Assembly (NCBI RefSeq): GCF_043641665.1 | Contig: NC_092191.1 | Coordinates: 21,111,501-21,175,500 of the forward strand | Direction of reading: 5' to 3' | Origin: Enoplosus armatus | Lineage: Eukaryota; Chordata; Actinopteri; Centrarchiformes; Enoplosidae | DNA length: 64,000 bases | In this document: piece after piece, positions 12,491 to 25,900 of the stretch | How the letters are laid out: each line of letters starts with the position of its first letter | Numbering within the stretch: position 1 is the stretch's first letter | Notes under the pieces: model-generated | Told to the model about the DNA's origin: nothing | The model's input: the letters and a program-made list of their open reading frames with translations, nothing else | Database searches by the model: none | Position numbers and translations under genes: made by a program

Positions 12491-15400
12491 GTGAGCCGGA
12501 GCAATGACGTAGAAGGCAGCGTATTGGGCAGACGTGTTGCGCCCTATCATACTCTAAATGTGTTTAGCGACCTTTCATGCAATAACGTGCAACCACTTAA
12601 TCTGACACAGGAAGTGTGTTGTTATCCCAGCAAAACAAAGCCAACATTGCTGATACCTATCCACCTGCAGACCCATACAGATGGGTGACAAATTAAAGGA
12701 AAAGCCAACATGATGTGTCACTGGAACTCTAATGGAGGGGTGGCATCCTTCCAAAAGATATTCCCTCATTTGGTGAGAGTGCTGTCTAAAGCCCTTTTCC
12801 GACATGGAATATGTAACATTGCTGGCTGTTAAAGTAATGGATTTTTTTTTTCTGTCATCCACACATAGGTGTCTGTTACGGCCTTTTTTTTTTTTTTTTT
12901 TACCCCAGATTTACAGAACGAGCTAGAACACTTGCGAGGGAGCCGGATTAGTCGAAAAGTAACGATATGAAGGAAGGAGATAGCATTTTTCTGTCCATTC
13001 TGTCTCACGGATGGATTTTAAAAAAACGTATTTTGCCACTGAAGCCTTACTTAAGGACCACGAGCGAGCGTCGCTCCCTCACCTCACAGCGAATCCCCTA
13101 ATTTCGTCATTTATCAGATAGCAAACTGTGCTGCCTGATGTTCAACCGTGCACAAGCTCAGAAAAGACATTTAGTAGGAACTCTAGTGGAATTCACATGT
13201 AAAATTGCCATCACATTTATCTAATGAGGTCTGAAAAGGGCTTAACTCAGCAACGACCTCCCATAGATGTTCCATTGGTTTGAGGTGTGGCGACTGTGAA
13301 GACCACAGCATATGATCCACCTTTTAAAAAATCTCCCATCACGGGCTAGATTTTCTGAAGCCTGAAAACAGAGCCACGAGGAGGTGCAGAAGTCCGGTTT
13401 CCTCTCAGACCACTCGAATTACAACATACTGAAAGCCTATTATGTATTTTTGGCCCGATGATGCCAAAACAAAACTGCCTACCCCAGCTTTAATTGAAGA
13501 ATGCCCACTGACCACCAGCTTGAAGACTTACCGCTCACTTTAGAGCAACGGTTAATCAGAAGAAGAGCATAAATACACTGTACCTAAGATGACTTGTCGC
13601 TTGTGTGCTTGGCAACAGCCACATTGCAAATGACCTTCATTGTCTTTTCGTCCCAGTCCCAGTTTCAGTAGTCCCCAAACTCAAGATGACATGACCCCAA
13701 TGACATCACTGTGACATCATCCGGGTTATTAGACTTTAGAAAGCTCCTCCAGAGCCACGGAAGACGTGATTATACAACTGTTTGTGACCCCCCCCCCCCC
13801 CCCCCCCCGCTCTTTTTTAAAGTGTGTCCTCTCAGCCACCAGAAAGAAAGCAGCCCTTGCAAAAATATGTTAATATTTGTATTATTGAGCATTATCTCCC
13901 GCATTCATCATTTGCTTCTTTTATACAGTGGTGCATTATGTCTCTGCGAGTCGGTGCCGTTGCTTCCCGTGCCGTTCTGATTGTAATGGAAGAACGCAGT
14001 CCGTTCCAAAACACTGGATAGTAGAATGCTTTTTCACTCGTGACTTTCTATTAGTGGAAACTAATGTGGACAATGACATGGAAACAGATGCAAAACCACA
14101 CCAGGGTTATTTGCTAATATGAGTAAATAGTTACGTTACAAGGGAAGCGCAAGCTAAAAGCAGTCAAATACAGTGGAGGCTCTCGGATAGCATTTACTCA
14201 GCTACGTTAGCTAAACTAGCTGAATCAAGTTTGGGAGCTTGTGATTGCCACTTTTTAGCCATGTGAGTGTTCTGCGCTAAACGCTAAAATAAGATGGTGA
14301 GTATGGTAGACACTACCTGCTAAATATCACCATTTTAATGTTGTCCTTGTAGCATTTAGCACCCAAAGCACCTCCGTACAGCCAGCTGGCATCTTAGAAA
14401 AGTCTCTAACCTGGCTTCATGAGCGTATCCAACAATCCTCCATGCATGTGCTGTCCATTGATGTATGTGCCTGAAATGAAATACCTTGTCTGTCAACAAC
14501 TCTCACCTATTCTTTTATGCCTCTCTCCATCTCCATATTGATTTCTCCCCAGGAGAAATGGAAGGGGAGGCGGAGGAGCTGGCCGGGGGGAGCGCCGGCC
14601 AGGTCAGCCAAGACTGCAGACCCAGGTCTCCATGGACCGGGACCTCCGGGGGGAGTCCAGGGAGCGCAGGGAAAGCCGGCGGCTGACAAAGGGACGCTCT
14701 CTGGAGCATGATCCTGTGGGAGGAGGTGGTGGAGTACGACGGACAGAAGAGGGGGGCTACCACCACATGGACCACAGCGGTGCCCCACCTCGCCAAGCAG
14801 GGCCGGTCCCTCCTGGAGGCCGGGGCCACCCTGTTCCCATGCAGGGTCGTGGCATGGGCGTAGTAGGGGAGGTCGGGGATGGCGTGCGGCCTGGTCAGAG
14901 GACGGTGGGTGGGGTTGGCGGGCCACATGAACACACCCTTGCTCAGCAAGCTCCTCCCCCTGAACTCAGAGAGCCTCCCGGTTTGGGCCCTGGCTCAGCC
15001 CCCGGCCAGGGGCCCGTAGTGAGACGGACCAAACGGGAGAAGGCTGAGAGCATGCTGCGCAATGATTCGCTGAGCTCCGACCAGTCCGAATCGCTGCGCC
15101 CGCCGCCGCCGAGGCCCTACAAGTCCAAACGAGGGCTGGGGGCCGGGGGGAAGAGGCAAACCAGCGTCAGCAGTTCAGAGGAGGAGGGAGGGACCACGCC
15201 AGAGTACAGCAGCTGTGAGGATGCTGAGATCGAAAGTGTCAGCGAGAGAGGTGAGAGAGAAAAAAAAGTGCGGTTGATTTCAGCGAGGGCGGGTGTGGCA
15301 AGAATTGACATCTGTCTGTTCCTTCAGTTGTTTGTCCATCCATCACGAGATGTCGGAGGCAATTTGATTATGAGGAGATTTGAGGGACTGATCCGTCTCA

Positions 15401-17131
15401 CCACTGCTTCATGGCACTTTCTTTCACTGCTTAGGCCGAGGAGGTGCTTTCAAGTACAGGTCAGCAGTAAAAATCTGAACAACCGCTGATATCCCTCAGA
15501 TCACGTGTCAAAGTGACGTTACACGTGACGCACGCGTCATATATCCTCGCTCTAACGATTCGCTGCAGGGCCATCACACTCCACCCAAAATCTCTCCCGA
15601 GTTGTCCGTAAAACGCTTCTCGATTCCGTCCTCGTGGTGGAGTTAATGTCAGCAGCCAGCGCTCAAAGTGCTCTTGTATCGGTTCCTCCGTCAGTGTCGG
15701 GCTCATAGAAATGAACTGCGTCCACTTTCATAGAAGATACTTAGTTACCGTTGGCGCAGAGACAGACATCAAGCAAACTGTGACTTCTGAATGTCAGTTG
15801 AAGTTCGCAAAAGAGAAAGCAACATGTTTTTAACACTTATTCTTTTGCTCTCCAAGATTCGTCTCACCTCCACCTCCTCCACCTGCAGTTTATTATTTCT
15901 TTCTTTTTGTTTTTTTGCAGCTTTGAGCAGCTCCTCTCACTTCCCTCGTGCAGTGGACAACAGCGTACATCGACCGAACGCACAAAAAACAAGCCGTTTT
16001 TTTTTTGTTTTTGTCTGCATGCTGACTTAATATGGTCTCTTTCCCAGCGTTCATACATAACAGACTCCAAACCTGCCTAAAATTAGAATGCAGTATGGAA
16101 CGAGGTCACAGCTATATAAGTTTACAGAATGGAAACCGCCATAGGGACGCTTTTGACACAGAGGTAAACAAACAAGGCGCATGGTCCACCAATAACAATC
16201 CACCTCGTCTGGATGAGACACTGAACGGCCTACTTTTGGCTAATGCCGTGGCTGCTCTGCCGATCAATTTCAACATACAGCCAAAAAACAACAAAAACAA
16301 AACACAGAGATGCCGCCTGCAGTATCTATGGTAATTCTACAAAGTGCACAATGTGAAAAAGGACAGAACAGAAATAGCTGAACTTCAAACCGGACGGCAA
16401 AGCAAGTGGCAGTCAAAGAGCTGAAGTACAGTAGCTGTTATTGGAACCGTTGCCTCGATTTAAGTTTTGTTTTATCATTACCCGGGAGCACGGTGTCTAC
16501 ACTGAGTAAAATCAGCCTGATTAGGTCATTAGGATGAAAAACACATCTCTCTAACGTGGAATATACAGATCTCGACCTTTAGATAAACCAATAAAGCAAG
16601 CGAAGCCATTCACAAGCCTCCTCCACCAGGACTGTGCAGTGATAGTGCTCGTTTAAAGAAATGATGATATAATGCATTTTATTCGCTGCATTACTTCAAT
16701 GTAGGAGGCATGAGGCACTGCGTTTTCGGTGTGTGTGTGTGTGTGTGTGTGTGTTTGAACACTCCCACTTGAGCACTGTGTCATGGGAGGTGAATGTAAG
16801 AAGTGGGGAGAGCTGTTCAGTGTCAGTGTGCCGTCTTCATTCAGACTTTTGTGAATCTGGCGACGCCTCAGTGATCAGCGCAGGTAAGACTGCTCTGACA
16901 TAACCTGGAAGGTGCTGTGTGTTCTCGCTTTTAAAATTTTTTTTATTTTATTTATTCATCCTGTTGCTTGAAGCGTCTCTGAGAATCTAAAGTATTACAC
17001 TACTTGAAAACATTCGCATGTTAGGAATGCACCTCCTGCAACTTTTGTGTGCAGTGCATGGCAGTGGGCCGGAGCCGCCGGTCTGAATGTCAAAGTGAGC
17101 AGCCATGCAGTGTGCCAGCGTGCATGTTAAC

Positions 17132-17164
<33 letters not shown>

Positions 17165-20100
17165 CCCGTTTATGTATCCGAATGTTTTCCCATGTGTCAT
17201 ATTGTATTGTTTTCAGCTTGGCCCTGAGGGTCGGCGGTGTGTGTGTGTGTGTGTGTGGGGGGGGGTGGGGGGGGCATACATGTGTGTGCATGTTGGTGTG
17301 TCGGCGATGGGGCAGTTTGACCTCACTTGATCCCGGTGTTGACCTTGTGTGGCACCGCATAGCTGCACTATGCCCCCCAGCCGGAGAACACACCACTGTC
17401 ATGTCCAAGCTGGGTTATGTCACTTCGTTCCGAGGCACCCGGGCTCACTGCTATGTATCCGACTGTTCTAGAAAAACAAACAGCTAAAAATAGATTGGCC
17501 GAGCAAGGGTCGGAGTAATATTCTGCTGTTCTTTAATTCTTAGCAGGTAAGAACTACCAGCCCTGTTCCACTGTAGGCTTGCTGCAATGCTACATATACT
17601 TCAAAACTGCTGGAAGTGGCCTCCTGGGGAATACTACTGGAGAGAAAAGACACAGCGTGTCCTCTGCAGTTATAGAGCTTAAATCACAATGTTCTTTTCC
17701 TGGTCATAAGGTGGAATTGAAGTGTTGTAGCATTTTCAAACGTTTGGAAAACAGCGACCGGAAAAGTTTTCTTCCGTGCGACTAAGTTACGTCACCGTCT
17801 TTTTTTTTTTTTTCTCCTCGCGGTTTTCTGCCGTATCTCACCGTCTTCATCGGCAGACGGGGCTTGCACAGCTATCGCGGAGTCACTGAGACATGGACTC
17901 CACCTGACGGCTGTGCAAACTCCATCTGCGTCTGCACCTGAGATGAAGTCAAACGCTGTGGAGAAGTGAATGCAAGTGGGCCGAGACCTCCCAAGGTGAA
18001 TCATGAACATGCTCACAGTCAGCGATGTTGTCATGTTTTTAGCGTTTTACTGATAATGGCATCTAAACGTTACCACAAACGCGCTCAGTCAAGTGTTAAT
18101 TTCTGAAGCTCGAATAAGCTCTTCTTGAATCGTGACACACTTTCACCGGAAGCTGAACCGTCTATGAAGTGCGTTGCGTTCTGTTGAAAAAGGGGGGAGC
18201 GTGCAGCACCAGCCGGGACCCAGACCAGGCGCTGTGACATCAATCAAGTGGAGGTTTGGGATGAGAGTGTTCTGTCAGGCCGGGTTCTAAACACACCGGC
18301 GTGGCAGCGAGACGCTGCTTCCTTTTTTAGCTCGAGACTGAGACCAGGTCAGTGTCGAGATGTGGTTGCTGGCAGCCGAGGAGCGTCCAGGCATGTAAAT
18401 CATTGCCAGATCAGGAAAACACACACGCACACTCAAATATGCAGCAAGTCACAGCGCAGTGGATCCTATTATTATTATCTGTATCCTCCGACACACAAAC
18501 ACACACTACCTGCACGCCTTGATTCACAACTTTCACTCTTTTGACTCCTTATCCCAGAGTTCGTCAGCCTTTTCTGGCCTGTGAACCTTTTTATAGGTCC
18601 CACTCACATTTTTTTCCACCATAGATTTTCTAGGAAAGCCACCACTAATCATGCAATTCACATTTCATCTTGTAAGCCAAGAATCGGCCCTTCATCATGC
18701 CAGCCCTCCTTAGTTACTGTTGCTCTGTCTGTCAAGCTTTCCATTCGAGCCCGAAAATGCACTTTACAATGATACAGTAATGGAGGGAGATTTATCACTC
18801 AAAGTGTGTGGTGGTCACTTTTGAAACAGTTTGAACAGAAGTGAATAAAAGTCGGCTTCTCATTTCCAGCCGATGGCTGCTGCTACAGTACCAGACTTGA
18901 TCCGCTCTAGTAGCTGACAGCTAACAGTTAGCTCCCTCTGACTCCAGCTGCCTTTTTAGTGTTTCCAGCAAAGTTGTTGTAAAACAAGAACCTTGCAAAA
19001 AGGGTCTTAAACATGCACTTGATGGCTACATTCATTATACGATGCTGAAAGACCATGTAGAACACGTGGAAATAAAAGAAAAAAAGGACGATCAGACTGT
19101 TACTTCGTTCTAACATAAGGCTGCTTAGCTTACGTACTTCGTATTTAATTCTTACATACTTCGTATTTTCAAACTGTATGTTTCACTTTCAAGGTTACAG
19201 GAGAAAAATGCTTTCAGGATGAAGAGTAACTGATGTGAACAGTCCAAACTATATAAGCTGTCTGAAAAGTTGCTGTTCGGCCGTGGGGTTTAGCTAACGG
19301 CCAATTGATATTACTGCAGTCAAAGTGCATATATTCCATTTTCATATTCCCTTAATAAGAACATAAAGATAGCTCCAAACGGATTACGTTTCAAAGAAGC
19401 TATATTTCACACTGAATTCCATTCGTTGTTTTAATTAAAAACACATCAGTTATCAATGTGTCCATTTTTTTAATCTCTAAGTGACTTTGATAGCTTGTTT
19501 CTTTGTTTTTTTTTGCTTCATTCAGGTCCTCGTAAGTCTAGAGACCTTGCAAGTCTATAGCCTCACCCATGCGGCCCACCCACTGCACAAAATTACGCTC
19601 ACGCTTGAGCTATGAAACTGAGAACTTGGGCCGTCTATCGTCAGAGCGCTTGCTTTAAGATTACATAATGTCACTATAAGTTGTCACAACTTGTTAACCT
19701 CATAGCCTCCTGGCTCCCAGGAACGCTTGGCTCTGTTTTACTCTGTGTCATAACAGTGTCGCCGAGGTCCTGCACACATTTCAACACCACCCCGCGGCCC
19801 ATGTGTACAGTGGGAGGCTGTGTCTTTGGACTAAGGCTGGAGACGGGCCTGAACCACGGAAAATATTTTGTGTAATTGTCTCAAGTGTCCCGACATGAGG
19901 AAAATGCACCAGCTGCTGTTGGGAGCTCCCTGACAAACAGTTGATGCTGAACGAAAGCGATCATTCGATTGCGTTCGCGTACGTTCATTTCTGCCGTAGC
20001 TTTATCGTTACCGCAAGCACCTGTTGAACTGAAGTGAAACTGTGCCATTTACCGAATTATAGGAACTCATTTAGAAATATGTAGCGTCTTAAAATCCACT

Positions 20101-21490
20101 TACCAGCTAACGCTAGCGCTAACTTGGTTCTTTTAAAGCACAACCGATGGCTAGAATCAAGCAACAGATACATATTATGGTTTGCCTCACCTTTCTCCTC
20201 CCCTGTTTTTTGCTATATGGTAAACCTTCATTTACCAAAGTTTTCATTTAGCCTCACAACACTGCATGAGTCCACAGCATCTAATCTGCAAAGTATCTGC
20301 GAGGGATCTAAAGCATTTTAAAAGGCTTAGCTGTCCTTTGGTATCGTCGCTTCCTCGGCGGACTACTTTGAGGCTGAGTCCTGCCACTGCGGTGATACGT
20401 TTCTAATTCTAGCCCAGGCCTGAATATTCAATAAACTTAACCCCCTCCACTGTAAACAAATACCTCCTGAAGAGCCCCCAAATTTGGCCGAGCTGTGTAT
20501 GCTGTGTGTGAGAGGACTCAGGCTGGTATGTGCTGTGTATACAGTTTCTGCTGTATTTGTGTGTGTGTGTGTGTGTGTGTGTGTGAGTGTATGATGGGGA
20601 TGTGAAGACGGTCATCGTCTCCGCTTCATCCACAGTATCTGAGCTGGTCTCTTTTCTCTTGCAGGCGACTGGGAGTGCTACCCACATGACCCCACTGTAT
20701 GGCATGTAAGTCACTGTTTTTGTTTTTTATTTGTACCTCATGTTTTTCATAATCTGCTTGGAAGCTTTCATATCAGCACAAAGTGGTTGCAGATCGCGCA
20801 GCAGTTTGGTCTTTGCGTTCCGACGTGTCAACATTTGTGTGCATGTCAAGTATGCACGCACGACATCTCCCCGAGAATCCACTAATGTAAAGCACATGAC
20901 CCCTCCCTTTCGCAGGGAAAACACCTACCACATCCCGGATGTTAACACCAGCAAGGCTTTCACAAAGTAAATGCTACATGTGTCGTGAAGGAACCCACGG
21001 CGCATTAAGCTGCCACTCATTCCTCGCCGGCTCTTGAAGAAGGCAGACATGCACTCAGCCGCATCATTAACGGAATTAAAATGCAGTGCACCTCCGATCC
21101 GTACGCATGCAGTATGTAACGGCTATTTTAAAGGGAAACGTTTACAATCGCAACTTATTGTCAAAAACAGTAAATATTCTGGCAGTCGGGAAACACAGCC
21201 AAACCATCAGCGTCAGAATATGAAGTATCGCAACGTTCTAAACTGTTATTGTTTCTCAGTATCATTTCTTCAGCGTGTGTCTTCGGTACACAAACCCTTG
21301 CTGTCTCCTGTCGCAGCATCCTGTGACCTGGCAGCCGTCCAAGGAGGGAGACCATCTCATCGGGCGAATCACCCTCAGCAAGAGGAGCGCCACCATGCCT
21401 AAAGAAGCCGGAGCTCTGCTAGGGTTAAAGGTCAGAGTGGGCGCTCTCAGGCGCAGAATCCCCGCCCTGATATGACGGATATGACACTAA

Positions 21491-21521
<31 letters not shown>

Positions 21522-22899
21522 AGGTGGTGGGAGGCAGAATAACAGAGTCAGGGAGATTAGGTGCCTTCATCACTAAAGTCAAGAAGGGAAGCCTGGCCGA
21601 CGTGGTGGGACATCTCAGAGCAGGTAGTCTAAACCATCACGTGTGTGTGTCACTATTTCTGGGACTGCAGTTCAAAGGCCGGAAAAGTCCACGATCCAAA
21701 CATAAGGCCTTTAAAAGCATCACAATGTCTTGAATGACTGAAATCGTGTTTTTTTTCACCAGGTTTGTTGTATGTTGACTCTTCGATCAAGCAGAGCTGT
21801 TATACTAATGACATTTTTCTGGTGTGTTTTTTTTTTTGTGGCTTATGGTTTCATATTTTTAATAGGCTTCATTCAGTTTTGACGTAATTGTACTGTTTTT
21901 GTCTCGACAATGATCTTACAAAAAATGCACTTAAAGTAAGTATGAGGCTGGCAACTTTCAAAAATGTCTGCAAATCTCACAAAAAAGGCCAAAATCACGA
22001 GTTAATTGAATCTACTGACAAGTACGAGCCACACTGTTGCACTTCATGTGCCTTCATCACCATGAACACACACACGCTGTAGTTTACTTTGACTCAATGC
22101 CACATGCACCGCCCTGCTGCGGCTCACACTCTCACTGGAGCACCAAACGTGTGTCAATTCGCGGCTGAAAATAGTCCCCAACAAATGCACCATTTCTTCC
22201 TGTTTGAGTAATGTTTGCAAAAAACTACAGTGACCAGCTGTTTTTAAGGAAACGACTGAACCTTTTTAAAATTGAAATTAGATATCTGTTTTGAAAAAAA
22301 GTATTTAGAAGTGGTCTAACACCATTGTCGGTTTTGGTCTTTCCATGGGGTTTACTGAGAAAACGAGAAAAAAAAAATAGAATAAATCCTTTTCGTACGC
22401 ATTATCCTTAAATTCGTCCTTTTAAAAACCTGCTGACCCCCCCGGCTCAAACCCGTCCCTCACACCCAACTTGGTGAATATATGAAATGTCGCTCACATT
22501 AAAAAACGCACTCGCGATCCGTTGGAAATGCGTATGCACGTCTTGATTTCAGGGGATGAGGTTTTGCAGTGGAACGGGAAGCTGTTGCCGGGGGCGACCA
22601 TGAAGGAAGTTTACAACATCATCCTGGAGTCTCAAGCTGAGCCTCAAGTGGAGCTGGTGGTATCCAGACCTATTGGGTAAGTCAGGAATAAAACACACCC
22701 AGTGCACCTGTCAGTGACATATTTTGATACGAAAAAATGCAACCCCTTAACTTAGAAGCCAGTCCCCAGTCAAAAGGTCATCTTCCTCATCTAGCCAGGC
22801 AGTGTTGACTGAGGCATTGACTCAGAGTTGGCTGACCTCAGATAAGACAGGACACAGGGACGTTTATTTGTATTCTGGCCGCGACTGTGTGACTGCATT

Positions 22900-22940
<41 letters not shown>

Positions 22941-25900
22941 AAAATAGCCAGCCATTACCTGGAGCAGCGGTTGCCAAGTTTTGGAACAGGAGATTTCTAT
23001 TTCGTCTCACACGTCCCCTTTAAAAAAAAAAAAAAAAAAGCACTTGAGTTTATTTCTAGGAAGGGTGAATTGTTACTGACCAAATAAAATCGACTGCAAG
23101 CGCCATAAAAGGCGAGACGTGGCTGCGTTTTTTTTCGGTTGATGCCTCGTTAAAGCCGAACCAAGCCAGCCGGCTGATTTGAAATTTTGAATGCGTCATT
23201 TTGAGGCGTGCTCGTATCCTTTTTTTTAAAAACCATAAAATGCGTTTATCTGAGTCAGACGAGTCAGCTGCTATGTTCTCTAAAGTGCCTCTCATCTATA
23301 AATGGAAATTCAGCTTCTTAGTTTCGGTTATATTGATTGATTCTTTTGAGAAATTCTGCAGATGTAGTCTTTCTTAGCTCATAGAGCTGCTTTAAATTGA
23401 ATAAAATAGACATTAAGTTGAAGTAAGTGGTGGAGTAGACCGTATTAGTAAGTATTTCATAATTCCACGCAGACAGGAAGTATCTATATATGCAGATCAA
23501 CTGCCTCATACCTTAACTGACTGAATTTATCTTCTGCCATTTGTTTAAATGTCTCAATGTCACACATTACTGTAGAATATTCATTGCTATTCATGATCAT
23601 TTGTTAAAACTAAAGAAAAGATACTGTAGAATGAATCTAATTTGTGTGTTCGGAGGATCAACAGAGAAATTATGCATCTAGTTAAGTTAAGTGAGCGGCA
23701 TTTTTTCTTTTTTACGCTATAGTAGTGAGACCCATTCGAACTTTTCTCACTCTACTTCAAGAGCAGATGTTCTGTATCCTGAAATAGTTTGCACTTTATT
23801 TTACAGGTCTGCAATTTCCAAATAAAATCCTGATAATTTCCTTGGAGGTTTCCATGAAAGAACTATAATTTGGTCTGTAATTTGGTTCTGCAGTAATCAC
23901 ATGGAAAGTGAAAAAAAAAATGTCCTTGCTCCGTTTAAATTCCAGTAAATATTCGTTCAGCATCATTTTCTCATTGAGACTTTATTCTCTACACATGTTT
24001 AATTGGATGCTTTCCTGTTTAGTTGTCCAGGTTTTGCTCGCAATTAATTGGAATGAATTAATCGGAAAGTGTACCAATTGAACATTGTCTCTATTTCTGT
24101 ATTCGCCTATAATAAGTAACAAATTGTACAGTACGAAACACTTCCAAGGAAAATGATAAGGAACTTAGGATGAGGTGTCATCATTTACATATCTGACACA
24201 GGAATGTCACACAGGACGTGGGAGAGTTTTGGCCCAAGTCTAAATTCTAATGTGCACATTTACATATAGTTAAATACAATAATCGACTCATTTTTTTGTC
24301 ACATACTTGGTCAAACTGCACTTTACTTTTATCTGACCGTACACAGAATCTTTCTGAATTCTAGGGTCTAGGTCTGCTTGATAACTTTCAGGATGATCCT
24401 CATAAAAAGAAGTTGTTATTGCTTTTATTTCAGTCCGAGTAACCTCACATAGAACGCTGAGTGACAAATGTACGGTACAAGTTGTTTAATATTTTTGATA
24501 TATTATTGTTGTGAGTAGGACAAGCCCATTGTATTGGGTTTATATTAGACATATTTCACAGTAAAATGCTCACTGTGTATTCAAGCTCTTGCAGCTTTTC
24601 TTAAGATTTAACCTCATTTGCACTTTGACGGGAAAAGAAAGTTGAATGTATTAATTTCTCTCCAAACACTCGCGAAGGGTGTATAGAAAATATCAGTAAG
24701 TAATTTGCCCATTTTATTAGGACCCCTTAATCCTCTCACGCTTATGGAAACAATTTTGGTTTTGCTGGTGCCATTTTGCATCCCTAAATGCACTGAACTG
24801 AATCCTATTTAATAGGGATGCCAGTTGATGCAAATATTGGCTTTTGTGAAAATAGCTGCAATTTGTCGTTTCCAACTAAATGGTTCACTTGAAGGGATGC
24901 AAAATGGCCAATGGGAAATGTCCATCAATGTAGCATTGCTTTTGCAAGCTTTTTTTTTAACTGTTTGTGCAGCGTCTGGAATTACTCTTTTCCATTCCTG
25001 GTAAAGTCTGAGGATCCCTAAGTGAAATCCGGCACTTACAGTGTCAAATAAGAAATGCTTATTTCTTTTTACTTGGTTTGAAAGTTGGGACTAAGGGATT
25101 CATAAAGCAAGCAATATTTATTTTATTTCATTTACATGTTTTCAAGTTTTGATTTTGGACTCAAGGGCAACCTAGGGTCCATGAAACACTTATCAGTTTA
25201 ACATTTGTATTTCAAATCAGAAGCTCAAATATAAAAACTTTAAAAAACTTAAAGGTTTTAGGAGATATGCTTATTTGCTTTCTTTCTGAGTGTGAAACGA
25301 GAAGAAGGATATCAGGCTCATATTTTTCATGTAAAGAACAGCACTGGAGCTGGGAGGCGATTGGCCTTGCTGCGTCCAGTCTTTGTGCCAAGCTAGGCTA
25401 ACCACATCTCGACTCCAACTGCATTTAAAGCATAGACATGCGAGTGTTATCCATCTTCTTATCTAACTCAGAAATAAAGTGGATAAATGTACATTTCCTT
25501 TAAATAGAATATTGTAGTAATATGTAATATGTTTGTTGCCCCGTAGGGGACTAAATAATTCAAAATACTACCTCCTTGTGTGCTACCAAACAAACACTAA
25601 CAAAAATTCGGGGCTGCATATTTGAATTTAAAATGACAAATGAAGCTGATAAGTGTTACGCAGATGACCATGCTTTTTTCACGCAAAGCTGGCGCAGTGG
25701 ATTCTGGTTTCCCGTGGGATCCTTGATTGTAGTGGTGGTGATGGATAAGAAAAGATGGCGGTGTGGACAGAATTGAGCTACTGGTTCCCATCCATTAATA
25801 TTTCAGATGATCATTGGCCAGACTAAAATGTCTCAACGAGTCTGGGAAACACTGCAGTCATGAGAAGATCTCGGCTCTACTCACATCTACCCTTTGCTTC

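Noticed and set aside
14507..14949. Minus-strand frames opposite the large rims1 linker exon
   Set aside because: They are shadows of the GC-rich coding exon on the plus strand.
20916..20966. Possible exon reading ENTYHIPDVNTSKAFT between cgcag and gtaaat
   Set aside because: Its in-phase fits neither the exon at 20665 nor the one at 15250 without breaking the frame into 21317, so it cannot be spliced in with the PDZ in frame.
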